Assembly: GCA_023433065.1 (NCBI GenBank)
Contig: JAEZET010000004.1
Span: 558,001-622,000 of the forward strand
Length of the DNA: 64,000 nucleotides
Reading direction: 5' to 3'
From: Cyanobacteria bacterium OH_CBrB_359
Lineage (GTDB): Bacteria; Cyanobacteriota; Vampirovibrionia; Gastranaerophilales; Gastranaerophilaceae
Shown: positions 1 to 7,613 of the stretch, piece by piece
Layout: the number at the start of each line of letters is the position of its first letter
Numbering within the stretch: the first letter of the stretch is position 1
Made by a program: the position numbers and the translations under genes
The notes under the pieces: model-generated
What the model saw: only the letters and a program-made list of their open reading frames with translations
What the model was told of the DNA's origin: nothing
Databases searched by the model: none

Positions 1-450
1 GATTTAAAAGAACGGAAAAATATACTAATTAATTCACATAAAATTGGAATCAAGAACTCAGTAGGCGTTATGCTTGGTTTCCCAACCGAAACAGAAGAAG
101 AAATGAAGCAGACAGTAGATTTTTGTAATAAATATGATAAATATATAGATAGACTGCAAATGTTTTCTTTCCAGTTAAGGAAAAATTCTTTAATGTTGCT
201 AAATCCTGATAAATATCAGATACATGAACATACAGATAAAGAAGAATTTTCATACACATATAAGTACGACGATCCTTTGATGCCAACAAGGATAAAGTAT
301 TTGAAACAACTTCTGGATCTCAGGTTCAACCATCAATCAAAAGTATTTAGGAGAGTAAAACCTAAATATGAAAGTATGAAAGCAGCTTATGAAGCTATTA
401 AAAAAGAATATGAGTCTGTTTACAAAATCAAATTGAAAAGTAAAAAATGA
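1..450 (+). CDS. Radical SAM protein, C-terminal fragment (5' end outside window)
   Basis: The reading frame is open from the first base, so the gene starts upstream of the window; 149 residues are visible. The segment GVMLGFPTETEEEM is the conserved stretch typical of B12-binding-domain radical SAM enzymes, lying near the end of the catalytic TIM barrel. It is followed by a variable, lysine-rich and probably helical tail ending in KLKSKK. The CxxxCxxC cluster motif and any cobalamin-binding domain would lie upstream and cannot be checked. The gene ends 52 bases before a TupA-like ATP-grasp gene on the same strand, so co-transcription is plausible. The substrate is unknown. Confidence 0.75.
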   Translation, partial: DLKERKNILINSHKIGIKNSVGVMLGFPTETEEEMKQTVDFCNKYDKYIDRLQMFSFQLRKNSLMLLNPDKYQIHEHTDKEEFSYTYKYDDPLMPTRIKYLKQLLDLRFNHQSKVFRRVKPKYESMKAAYEAIKKEYESVYKIKLKSKK

Positions 451-502
451 CAAATTAGTTGATTATGAAATATTTGGAATAACGGGGTGAGTTGATAATT
501 AA

Positions 503-1408
503 ATGTTTTGGCAAAAGATAAAAAAATATAATAATGAATTTTTTGAGAAAATACCTCCGATATTATATCCGGTGTATTTAAAGAAAATTTATAAAGAAAA
601 AATGGGGCATAGTTTAAATTTAAGAAATCCCAAACTTTTTACTGAAAAAATCCAATGGCTGAAACTGTATGATAATTTGCCTATAAAGGCTAGATTAGCT
701 GACAAACTGCTAGCTCATGATTATGTAAGAGAAAAAATATCTGATATAAAATTTCCTGAATTATATACTGTTGCAGATTGTTTTGAAGATCTTGATTTCT
801 CTTTGTGTCCAAATCAATTTGTAATCAAAACCAACCACGCATGGCGGCAGCTCGTATTTATTAGAGATAAAGAAAAAATTTTCAATAGTAAAGACAATTC
901 TACATATATAATTATGCGAAATGCATTTAATTATTATCTGAAAATAAATCATGCTTTTAGTTCAGGATTTGAGCTTCAGTATAAAGATATAAAAAGAAAA
1001 GTTTATGCAGAAGAAAATATTTGCGATTCATTTTCAAATTATGATTTAAATTATAAAATACACTGTTTTAACGGAGAGCCAAAATTTATTGATTATTATA
1101 AAGTAAGTGTAGAAAAGGGACAAGAACACAGTTATATTACGGTTTATGATACAGACTGGAATAAGTTGGATTTTTATCACTCGGAGCCGCAATATCCCGG
1201 GGAGCCTATTGATAAGCCTATTACATTATCAAAAATGTTGGAATATGCAAAAGTTTTATCAAAAGATTTCAAATATGTAAGAGTGGATTTTATGCTAAAA
1301 GGAGAGGACATATATTTTTCTGAAATGACATTTACTCCTTCAAGTGGCTTTATTTTTTTTAATCCTCCAAAATATGATAAAATTTGGGGAAATTTATTAA
1401 AATTATAA
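503..1408 (+). CDS. TupA-like ATP-grasp family protein
   Basis: A 301-aa soluble protein. The segment NPKLFTEKIQWLKLYD near residues 40-55, followed by a conserved LADK segment and later FVIKTNHAW, matches the TupA-like ATP-grasp family. That family is named for a Bacillus protein involved in teichuronopeptide synthesis and is common in cell-surface polysaccharide loci. Such proteins probably join a carboxylate to an amine using ATP, but the substrate here is unknown. Acidic and Asn residues near the C-terminus (RVDFMLKGEDIYFSEMTFTP) fit the Mg-binding end of an ATP-grasp fold. A GGGGTGA-like ribosome site lies about 12 bases before the ATG, which is rather far. It sits between a radical SAM gene and a 46-aa ORF. 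Confidence 0.7.
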   Translation: MFWQKIKKYNNEFFEKIPPILYPVYLKKIYKEKMGHSLNLRNPKLFTEKIQWLKLYDNLPIKARLADKLLAHDYVREKISDIKFPELYTVADCFEDLDFSLCPNQFVIKTNHAWRQLVFIRDKEKIFNSKDNSTYIIMRNAFNYYLKINHAFSSGFELQYKDIKRKVYAEENICDSFSNYDLNYKIHCFNGEPKFIDYYKVSVEKGQEHSYITVYDTDWNKLDFYHSEPQYPGEPIDKPITLSKMLEYAKVLSKDFKYVRVDFMLKGEDIYFSEMTFTPSSGFIFFNPPKYDKIWGNLLKL

Positions 1409-1490
1409 CCGATATTTTGAAAAAAGGATTGATAGTCAAAATGAATAATGTTAAAATAAATTATGAAAGGAATCTCTAATAGTATAAATT

Positions 1491-1631
1491 ATGTTTGATT
1501 TATTTAAAGGATTTTTTGAAGGTATGAGTGCTAATGCATCAGAAAATGTAAGTTCTGATGATGTATCTGCTTTTGATGCATTAATAAACGATACTCCTGA
1601 ATATGATTTGGTTGCGAAGGCTGCACAATAG
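1491..1631 (+). CDS. Small ORF, 46 aa, between two ATP-grasp genes
   Basis: The ORF starts MFDLFKGFFEGMSANASE and ends with EYDLVAKAAQ before a TAG stop. The N-terminus is amphipathic (F, L, K, G); the middle is rich in Ser, Asp, Glu and Asn. It has no Cys, and a single Tyr near the end. No ideal Shine-Dalgarno is present: a GAAAGGAA stretch lies about 20 bases before the ATG. An in-frame stop two codons upstream fixes the longest start. It could be a leader-core precursor peptide for the neighbouring ATP-grasp enzyme, a small acidic regulatory protein, or chance. Its position and composition are the only support. Confidence 0.45.
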   Translation: MFDLFKGFFEGMSANASENVSSDDVSAFDALINDTPEYDLVAKAAQ

Positions 1632-1694
1632 CAATCTGAGTTCTAGTGCAATCATTCTTTAATAATATATTTTGTAATATATTAGGGATTAGTT

Positions 1695-3020
1695 ATGGGA
1701 AAAAGTATGAATTTATTTAAGAAAAAAAGCAAATCTTATAATATTTTTGTTTGGGGGGCATCACTCGAGTCTTATGCTCTGGTAAAGAAAATATCAGAAT
1801 CGAATAAAGTAAAAAATTTATATACTAACAATGATTTTTTTGCAGAACGTGAAGCAGGTTATAAGTTTTTTGCAAATCAAGAATCGGTAAGACAAGATAT
1901 TGGCTTGCTGCTTGATTTTGCAAAGAGAAAAGAAATAGATATCTTTATTTGTGACTGGAAACATAATACACAAGGTGTGATAGAAGCATTTGAGTCAATT
2001 AATATAAATACGATTGGCGTAAATAAAAAATGGGCAAATCTTGAAACCCGAAAAGATATTGGTAAACAATTTATGCGCATAAATAAAATACTTACCGCTG
2101 ACTATGTTGTTGTTGAAAATGAGAATGATTATAAAGCAAATATAAATAAGTTCGGATATCCTGTAGTTGTTAAGGCTAATGGACCTGCGTTAGGGCTTGG
2201 TGCTTATATTTGTCATAATGAAGAAGAAGCAGAAGACGCATATAAACGTATAAATTCAGGAGAAGCTTATCCTGTACAAGAGAAAATTATTATTGAAGAG
2301 TTCCTTGAGGGTGTAGAGTTCGATATTATTTCATTATGGGATGGTAAAACTTTATTGCCTCTTTTGCCTTTTAAGGATTACAAATTAAGATTTGAAGGAA
2401 ATAAAGGCTTAAATACAGGTAGTATGGGGCAGTATTTTCCTTTTGAAATACCTAAAAAATATCAATCAGCAGTTAATGCATATATCAAAAAACTTGAACG
2501 TGCCCTAAGAAGACACAAGGTTAACTATAAAGGTGCTATATACTCGGCTCTTATGGTAAATGACAAAGGAGTTTATTGCTTAGAATATAATATGCGTATA
2601 GGACTGACCGAAGCGCCTCTGTTTACAATACATTCAAATAATGATTTTGTTGATATTCTTGAAGCAATATTACAGCAAAAGTTAAACAAATTAAAATTGC
2701 AATGGAAACCCGGAAAAGCAGCTTGTATAAATATTGTTGCAAATGAATATCCTTACTCAACAAAACAAATTGTCGAAATTAATTTTGATGCAGTAAATAA
2801 ATTAGAAGAGGCCGGAATAAATGTATTTCATTCTTTCCTTAAGCCTCAGGAAGACAATAAAGTTTCAGTTCCTGGTCTTATTGCCCTGTGTTTAGCAAAG
2901 TCTTCACAATCACCTTTAGAAGAAATTTATGAACAACTAAATAATATTGATTTTGAAAAGAACTTTGTAAATTGCAGCTACAGGACTGATATTGGAACTA
3001 ACTATCTTAGTCAAAAATAA
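1695..3020 (+). CDS. Divergent PurD-like ATP-grasp ligase
   Basis: 441 aa with the overall plan of phosphoribosylamine-glycine ligase (PurD): an N-terminal pre-ATP-grasp domain, an ATP-grasp core and a C-terminal barrel. PurD-like landmarks are PVVVKANGPALGLG (ATP-binding loop), IIIEEFLEGVEFD, LPLLPFKDYK, NTGSMGQYFPF and LEYNMRIG. Key positions differ from housekeeping PurD: the N-terminal GxGGREHA loop is replaced by VWGASLESYA, and the GDPE after the YNxR segment is replaced by GLTE. ATP- and Mg-binding residues look kept while the part that handles the usual substrate is changed. I therefore infer a PurD paralogue with another amine or acid substrate rather than purine synthesis. A GGGATTAGTT segment precedes the ATG. 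The gene lies 63 bases after the 46-aa ORF. Confidence 0.65.
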   Translation: MGKSMNLFKKKSKSYNIFVWGASLESYALVKKISESNKVKNLYTNNDFFAEREAGYKFFANQESVRQDIGLLLDFAKRKEIDIFICDWKHNTQGVIEAFESININTIGVNKKWANLETRKDIGKQFMRINKILTADYVVVENENDYKANINKFGYPVVVKANGPALGLGAYICHNEEEAEDAYKRINSGEAYPVQEKIIIEEFLEGVEFDIISLWDGKTLLPLLPFKDYKLRFEGNKGLNTGSMGQYFPFEIPKKYQSAVNAYIKKLERALRRHKVNYKGAIYSALMVNDKGVYCLEYNMRIGLTEAPLFTIHSNNDFVDILEAILQQKLNKLKLQWKPGKAACINIVANEYPYSTKQIVEINFDAVNKLEEAGINVFHSFLKPQEDNKVSVPGLIALCLAKSSQSPLEEIYEQLNNIDFEKNFVNCSYRTDIGTNYLSQK

Positions 3021-3316
3021 TTAGTCTTTTCTTCTTGTTAAATCTTAATCATAGACCGAAGTTTTCGCCTGTCAGGATTAGCGACTTTTAGTCCTTCAAT
3101 CTGAACAGAGTTTTCTTGCTCTTCTTATAAGTTAATGATTTAGATGTTAAGGCTTTTTTTGCAACAAGAAGAAAGAATATAAAAAATTCTCTTTTAAAAA
3201 GAGGATTTTCAAAAGAGTTCAAAAAGTTAATCAATTATATTTTTCCTGATAAAAATTTTGAAACTTGCTGTTGATTTATAATTTGATAATTTAATATGAA
3301 ACTAAATATAAAAATA
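3021..3316. other. Structured intergenic region, candidate RNA
   Basis: No ORF is seen in these 296 bases. A long-range inverted repeat pairs TCTTCTTGTT (3030-3039) with AACAAGAAGA (3163-3172) and can be extended outward with one bulge. CTTAA (3044-3048) can pair with TTAAG (3147-3151). Inside lies a hairpin 3069-3108 (CTGT-CAG-ATT with AAT-CTG-ACAG, two bulges) capped by GACT-TTT-AGTC. A CGAA-GTT-TTCG hairpin lies just before it. The shape, a closing stem around a bubble and a long hairpin, resembles small structured RNAs, but I match it to no known family. A separate AT-rich palindrome CTCTTT-TAAA-AAAGAG sits at 3189-3203. The strand is undecided. Confidence 0.35.
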
Positions 3317-3389
3317 TGCCGCAACTCGGAATTGAACCAAGGACACAGGGATTTTCAGTCCCTTGCTCTACCAACTGAGCTATTGCGGC
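3317..3389 (-). tRNA. tRNA-Phe (GAA)
   Basis: On the minus strand the 73-base cloverleaf has acceptor arms GCCGCAA/TTGCGGC, a D arm GCTC-AGTTGGTA-GAGC, an anticodon stem AGGGA/TCCCT enclosing CTGAAAA (anticodon GAA), variable loop GTGTC and T arm CTTGG-TTCAATT-CCGAG. The discriminator is A, and CCA is not encoded. The T loop TTCAATT is slightly unusual (TTCAA rather than TTCGA) but well within range. Confidence 0.95.
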
Positions 3390-3533
3390 ATATTTATCTG
3401 TTTTTATTTTAATCCTAAATATTTTTTGAAAAGTTTAAAAAACCTTCTCTCAAGCTATTTTTAAGATTTATTATATTATGATAACAATTAAAAACTTTTA
3501 GTCAATATTGAATTTTAAATAAAAACAATTATA

Positions 3534-4718
3534 TTAAATTTTATCCAAAAATTCGCTGATATTGAAAACAGTTTTAATTTCGTTTTTTTGAATAAGACCC
3601 TGTTGTAATCCCATTATACATGAGGGACATGAGGTAAGTATGATTTGAGCTTCTGTATTTAATATTTCTTCAGCTTTATTTTTTGATATTTCTTCTGATA
3701 ATTTATAATATTTAAAAGCAAACTCACCTGCAAAGCCACAGCAGCTTTGGTGTTTAATAGGTTTATAAGCTATATTGTTTAACTTTTTTATCATTTCTTC
3801 CGCTGACATGTCTCCATGGCATGGCTTATGATAAGTTATCGCATGATTTTTTTGAGAAGTTTTGTTATAGCCGTTAATTATCAAAAATTCTGAAAGGCTT
3901 ATGGCTTTTTTTTCTATAAACTCAGCATCTTTAAAATATTTATTGTAGTTTTTTAAGACATTAAGGCAACTATCGCAGTCACAAACAATCGCTTCAATAT
4001 CTCGTGGAATTTTATTTATAATATTATTTGCCTGCTTTTGAAATTCCTTAAAATGACCGGAATAGTAATTAGTGATTCCGCAGCAGCCTAAATTTAACTT
4101 TAAAGGTTCATAGCCAAGTTCTTCAAGTATATTTAAAGTGGCATTTTTTGAACCCGGGTTTATATACTTGTTAAAGCATCCTTCAAAGAATAAAATTTTC
4201 TTGTTTTGAACTTTGTTAGAGCTGATTTTTTTTCTCTTCGTATTAATTTTTATTATTGAATTTATAAATACAATTTTTTTACCGATAAATCCAAATTTTA
4301 ATAAAAATCGATAGCTTAATTCAATAAATTTATCCAAAAATAAGAATCTGTAAATTGTTATAAAAAGCTTTATCACATTCATTTTAAGGTTAAAAGTGCT
4401 TTGAGAATATAAAAATTTATTTATGAAATTTTCAGAAGAATTAAAACTGTTTTTGACAGTTGAAAAAATTTCTACAGCATTAATTCCGCTTGGGCAAAAT
4501 TCTTTGCATGCATTACAGTTTAGGCATATATCAATCTTTTTTATAATATTTTTATTAAGCTTTAATTCATTTTTTAAAACGCCTTTAAGAATAATAAATT
4601 TTCCTCTTGAAAGAGCGCATTCATCTTTTGTAATTTTATAAACAGGGCAGACTGTTTGGCACAATCCGCAATTTGAACACTTGGTTATATCTTCTTTATA
4701 ATCAATCATTTCCTGCAT
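3534..4718 (-). CDS. glcF: GlcF-like (Fe-S)-binding oxidoreductase subunit
   Basis: 394 aa. Two 4Fe-4S motifs lie in the N-terminal 70 residues (CSNCGLCQTVCP and CLNCNACKEFCP). Two CCG-type cysteine-rich domains follow (CCGITNYYSGH and CCGFAGEFAFK, each with later CDSC or CPSC motifs). This is the plan of the glycolate oxidase iron-sulfur subunit and related 2-hydroxyacid dehydrogenase partners, which take electrons from an FAD subunit. A GlcD-like FAD subunit is at 52925-54325, far away; pairing is inferred. A CATAAT hexamer ends seven bases before the ATG at 4718, suggesting a leaderless mRNA. An AGGA inside the first codons could alternatively serve a start at 4709, but its spacing is too short. 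Confidence 0.75.
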   Translation of the reverse strand: MQEMIDYKEDITKCSNCGLCQTVCPVYKITKDECALSRGKFIILKGVLKNELKLNKNIIKKIDICLNCNACKEFCPSGINAVEIFSTVKNSFNSSENFINKFLYSQSTFNLKMNVIKLFITIYRFLFLDKFIELSYRFLLKFGFIGKKIVFINSIIKINTKRKKISSNKVQNKKILFFEGCFNKYINPGSKNATLNILEELGYEPLKLNLGCCGITNYYSGHFKEFQKQANNIINKIPRDIEAIVCDCDSCLNVLKNYNKYFKDAEFIEKKAISLSEFLIINGYNKTSQKNHAITYHKPCHGDMSAEEMIKKLNNIAYKPIKHQSCCGFAGEFAFKYYKLSEEISKNKAEEILNTEAQIILTSCPSCIMGLQQGLIQKNEIKTVFNISEFLDKI

Positions 4719-4760
4719 ATTAATAATTATGCTATAAAAATTATTTCAGAGCACATAAAA

Positions 4761-4789
4761 TTGCTTTTTGTTAAATATATAGATATAAT
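4761..4789 (+). promoter_or_regulatory. Promoter of prepilin gene
   Basis: TTGCTT (4761-4766), a 17-base spacer and a perfect TATAAT (4784-4789). Transcription would begin about 4796, only about 13 bases before the ATG at 4809. This rules out the in-frame TTG at 4761 as the start codon. Confidence 0.65.
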
Positions 4790-4808
4790 TGTTGTAAAGA
4801 ATGAGATT

Positions 4809-5555
4809 ATGTTTATAGCAAAATATTTGAAGAAAATATCTAATAGTACTTTTGCTTTCTCTCTGGCCGAAGTTTTGTTAGCCTTGACTATATTGGGTGT
4901 GGTTTTTGCAATGCTAATTCCTACATTAGTTACACAATACAACAAGACAGCATATGCAGTTGCTCTGAAACGTTCTTATTCAATAATAAACCAGGTTTTA
5001 CTCAGGGTAGCAAGTGATTTGGCAACAATAAACAATCTCGAGGCAACAGGTATTTTTTACGGCTCTGACACTTTATTGGGAGATAATTTGGTCAGGTACT
5101 TGAAAATTTCAAAAAATTGCGGCACTTCAATAGGATGTTTTGCCCCTGAAATCGGTCCAAATTTTAATTCAAAATATAAAGTTCCGACATCGACAATTAC
5201 AGGAAGTCATTATTCTTTTATCACAATGGACAATATGTCTTATATAGTTGAATCTACCGGTGCCGGTTGTATTTCTTCTTTCAAAGGCGCATCTTCTACA
5301 GGGCATTCAAACCATATGAGTGCAATATGCGGAAGGCTATGGGTAGATGTGAATGGATTAAAAGAGCCTAATAATTATGGTAGAGATATTTTTCTTTTCT
5401 ATATAACAAATGGCGTGACACCCGGACTTTATCCGGCAGGAGGAGAGGATGATGCTCTTAAACAGTGGACAAATAATACCTGCCGTTCTGTTGAAATCGA
5501 TGGTTATGCTTGCGCAGGAAGAGTCATTGGGGAAAGCTGGGATATAACTTACTAA
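4809..5555 (+). CDS. Prepilin-like protein (type IV pilin/pseudopilin N-terminus)
   Basis: 248 aa. After a short positively charged leader the sequence reads AFSLAEVLLALTILG, a prepilin peptidase site with the conserved Glu at +5 and a single hydrophobic helix. The protein would be inserted in the inner membrane, cleaved and N-methylated, then built into a pilus or type II secretion pseudopilus. The rest is a globular domain with scattered Cys (CGTS, GCFAPE, GAGC, ICG, TCRS, YACAG) that could form disulfides outside the membrane. The -1 residue is Ala rather than Gly. No pilus assembly gene lies next to it. The start was chosen from the promoter position. Confidence 0.8.
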   Translation: MFIAKYLKKISNSTFAFSLAEVLLALTILGVVFAMLIPTLVTQYNKTAYAVALKRSYSIINQVLLRVASDLATINNLEATGIFYGSDTLLGDNLVRYLKISKNCGTSIGCFAPEIGPNFNSKYKVPTSTITGSHYSFITMDNMSYIVESTGAGCISSFKGASSTGHSNHMSAICGRLWVDVNGLKEPNNYGRDIFLFYITNGVTPGLYPAGGEDDALKQWTNNTCRSVEIDGYACAGRVIGESWDITY

Positions 5556-5616
5556 TAATATTAGTGGTATTTCGGCAAAGACTTTTATGATAAAATCTTT
5601 TTAGATTGGATTACTT

Positions 5617-6189
5617 ATGCAAAAGAAAAATATTGGTTATATTATAGTTTTTATAATAATATTTGGAGCTTGTCTTTGGGCATTTATTTATGCAGGAATG
5701 ATTACTAAATCGTTTAAAAATAAAGTTCTACAAAATGATTATGCCAAAAAAGAAGTAAATATTAGTAATTTGCTTGTAACGGAAACAAAAGACGAGAAGA
5801 AATTATGGGAGTTGTTTGCTGATAGCGGGCATTATGATAGTGAAAATGATATTGCATATTTAAATAATATTATTGGTAATTTCTATGAAAATGATAAGGT
5901 TGTTGCCAGTTTTAAATCAAGTAGCGGCACTTATAGCTATCAAAAAAAACAGATTATTTTATATGATGAGACTTTAATCGTTTATAAAGATGGCTCAAAC
6001 GTTAAGGCCAACAGGATTACATGGCAGGGTAAAAATAGTGATATAGTTGCAGAAGGAAAAATTCGTCTGGAAAAACCTTCTCAGATAGTTGTATATGGAA
6101 CTAAAGCTGTATTGAGCAGTGATTTCAAAAACCTGAGAATAGTGGGCAGGACACGTACTGAACTTTATGGAAAAGGAATTAATTTATGA
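5617..6189 (+). CDS. lptC: LPS export protein LptC
   Basis: 190 aa with one N-terminal membrane helix (about residues 8-27) and a periplasmic beta-jellyroll made of repeated short strands. Size, topology and the following lptA-like gene match LptC, the bitopic part of the LptB2FGC transporter. LptC receives lipopolysaccharide from the inner-membrane pump and hands it to LptA. The stop overlaps the lptA start by four bases (ATGA), showing translational coupling. Sequence identity in this family is low, so the call leans on context. It indicates a diderm envelope. Confidence 0.75.
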   Translation: MQKKNIGYIIVFIIIFGACLWAFIYAGMITKSFKNKVLQNDYAKKEVNISNLLVTETKDEKKLWELFADSGHYDSENDIAYLNNIIGNFYENDKVVASFKSSSGTYSYQKKQIILYDETLIVYKDGSNVKANRITWQGKNSDIVAEGKIRLEKPSQIVVYGTKAVLSSDFKNLRIVGRTRTELYGKGINL

Positions 6190-7136
6190 AAAAGTTATTG
6201 ATAATTTCATTGATGATATTTTCTCTTGTTGGAGTTTGTTTTGCAGCAAATCTTTCAATAGAATCTGATAAGCAGTCTTACAAAGAACAACAGAACAGGA
6301 TTTTTCTTGAGGGGAATGTGAAAGTTAAAATGGATGATTTGCACGTTTCAAGCCCAAGAGCAGAAGTGGAACTTGATCCTAAAGATAACCAAATTAAAAA
6401 TGTTAATTTTCTTGATAATGCATATTCTTATCAAGTAAAAGAAAATAAAAAGCAGGAAATTAAGGCAAAAATAATTAAAATGTCTTTGTTGGATAAAACA
6501 GTGCTTGCAGAGGGAAATGCCCAATCATCAGTTACTCAAAACAAAAAACCTTTGATTATTGTTACTGCTGAAAGACAAGAATATAACAATAATACAAATG
6601 TTGTTTCCGCAAGCGGTTCTGTAGTTGTTTATTACAAGGATGCTGAAACATTTTCTAATACTGCAATTGTCGATTTAGACAAGAAAAATGAAATTAAGAG
6701 GATTCAGCTTATTGGCAATGGAATAGTTAAGCAAAAAAATAATAAAATTGAAGCAAGTAGATTTGTATATAATGCTTTGAGAGAAGAAGTAAATGCATCA
6801 GGCAGCGTTTATACAGATGTTAACATGGAAGACGGGACTGCTCTTAAAGTTTCGTCAAATTATCAAATGTATAATCAAAAGCAAAATATCTTAGTTGCAA
6901 GCGGAAATACAATAGTAAAGTATAAAGATTATACTGCAATAGGACCTAAAGCTTCTGTTTTCCCGGATAAAAAAACAAATAAACTTAATGAAGTTGTATT
7001 TCTGGGCCGCTCAAAAATCATGCAGCAAGGAAGGTCAATTGAAGCCGACAGGATAATTATGACGCTTAATCCCAAGGATTTTTCAGCAGAAGGGAATGTT
7101 AAAACATTTATTCCTAACGTAAAAAGCGTTGAATAA
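6186..7136 (+). CDS. lptA: LptA/OstA-like periplasmic LPS-transport protein
   Basis: 316 aa with a signal peptide (hydrophobic residues 4-20, cleavage after about CFA). A chain of OstA-type repeats follows, such as FLEGNVKVKMDDLHVSSPRAEVEL, each with a 'GNV... ADR/SPRA' pattern; I see at least four. LptA forms the beta-jellyroll bridge that carries LPS across the periplasm. It is longer than the roughly 180-aa proteobacterial LptA, as in Cyanobacteria and relatives where several OstA units are fused. AAGGA lies eight bases before the ATG. It converges on the VOC gene with a nine-base gap. Confidence 0.75.
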   Translation: MKKLLIISLMIFSLVGVCFAANLSIESDKQSYKEQQNRIFLEGNVKVKMDDLHVSSPRAEVELDPKDNQIKNVNFLDNAYSYQVKENKKQEIKAKIIKMSLLDKTVLAEGNAQSSVTQNKKPLIIVTAERQEYNNNTNVVSASGSVVVYYKDAETFSNTAIVDLDKKNEIKRIQLIGNGIVKQKNNKIEASRFVYNALREEVNASGSVYTDVNMEDGTALKVSSNYQMYNQKQNILVASGNTIVKYKDYTAIGPKASVFPDKKTNKLNEVVFLGRSKIMQQGRSIEADRIIMTLNPKDFSAEGNVKTFIPNVKSVE

Positions 7137-7145
7137 TAGTTGCGT

Positions 7146-7520
7146 TTATTTTTCAATTACTTCAATTTCATTACCGTCAGGGTCTTTTAAAAATGCTATT
7201 TTTAAGCCTGCACTTTCCAAAATGAATGGCTCGTAGAGATATTTATAGCCTAATTCTTCAATTTTTTTATTAAAGTTATCAAAAGAGTCAATCTCAAAAG
7301 CAAAATGCCCGAATGAATTTCCATTTACATAACCATTTTCTGGGATATTATCATTGACTGTTAACTCAATTTGGGTTTCCTTTTCTGAGTTGCCTAAATA
7401 ATATAAAGTAGAATCATCAAGCCTTAATGTATTTATTAATTTTAACCCAAGAAGTTTCTGATAAAAACTTAATGATTTATCTAAATCTTTTACCCTTATC
7501 ATTGTGTGTAAAAATTTCAT
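7146..7520 (-). CDS. VOC family protein, lactoylglutathione lyase-like (glyoxalase I)
   Basis: 124 aa with two beta-alpha-beta-beta-beta modules. The candidate metal ligands of glyoxalase I are in place: His5 (FLHTMI), Glu in QIELTV, His in FGHFAFEI and Glu in EIEVIEK. The C-terminal FLKDPDGNEIEVIE is the family hallmark. Glyoxalase I isomerises the methylglyoxal-thiol adduct; the thiol used here is unknown. The ATG at 7520 was preferred because AAAGG lies seven bases upstream; an ATG at 7535 in frame lies before this site. The gene follows no obvious operon. Confidence 0.8.
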   Translation of the reverse strand: MKFLHTMIRVKDLDKSLSFYQKLLGLKLINTLRLDDSTLYYLGNSEKETQIELTVNDNIPENGYVNGNSFGHFAFEIDSFDNFNKKIEELGYKYLYEPFILESAGLKIAFLKDPDGNEIEVIEK

Positions 7521-7565
7521 ACTGTAACCTTTCATAAATTATAATAAATTTTAGCATAATAAATA

Positions 7566-7598
7566 AAAAGAGATAATCTCATAAAGCTTACCTCTTTT
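7566..7598 (-). terminator. Possible terminator of gyrA
   Basis: On the minus strand AAAAGAG (plus 7592-7598) can pair with CTCTTTT (plus 7566-7572), followed by TATTTATT. The loop is long (about 19 bases) but contains the smaller palindrome GAGAT-T-ATCTC. It lies just after the gyrA stop. Confidence 0.45.
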
Positions 7599-7613
7599 AT
7601 TCTAAATACTTAA

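Noticed and set aside
3025..3176. Identity of the structured gap with 6S, SRP or tmRNA
   Set aside because: No conserved core sequence of these RNAs could be found.
4761..4808. TTG at 4761 as start of the prepilin gene
   Set aside because: It coincides with the -35 of a good promoter; the transcript would begin after it.
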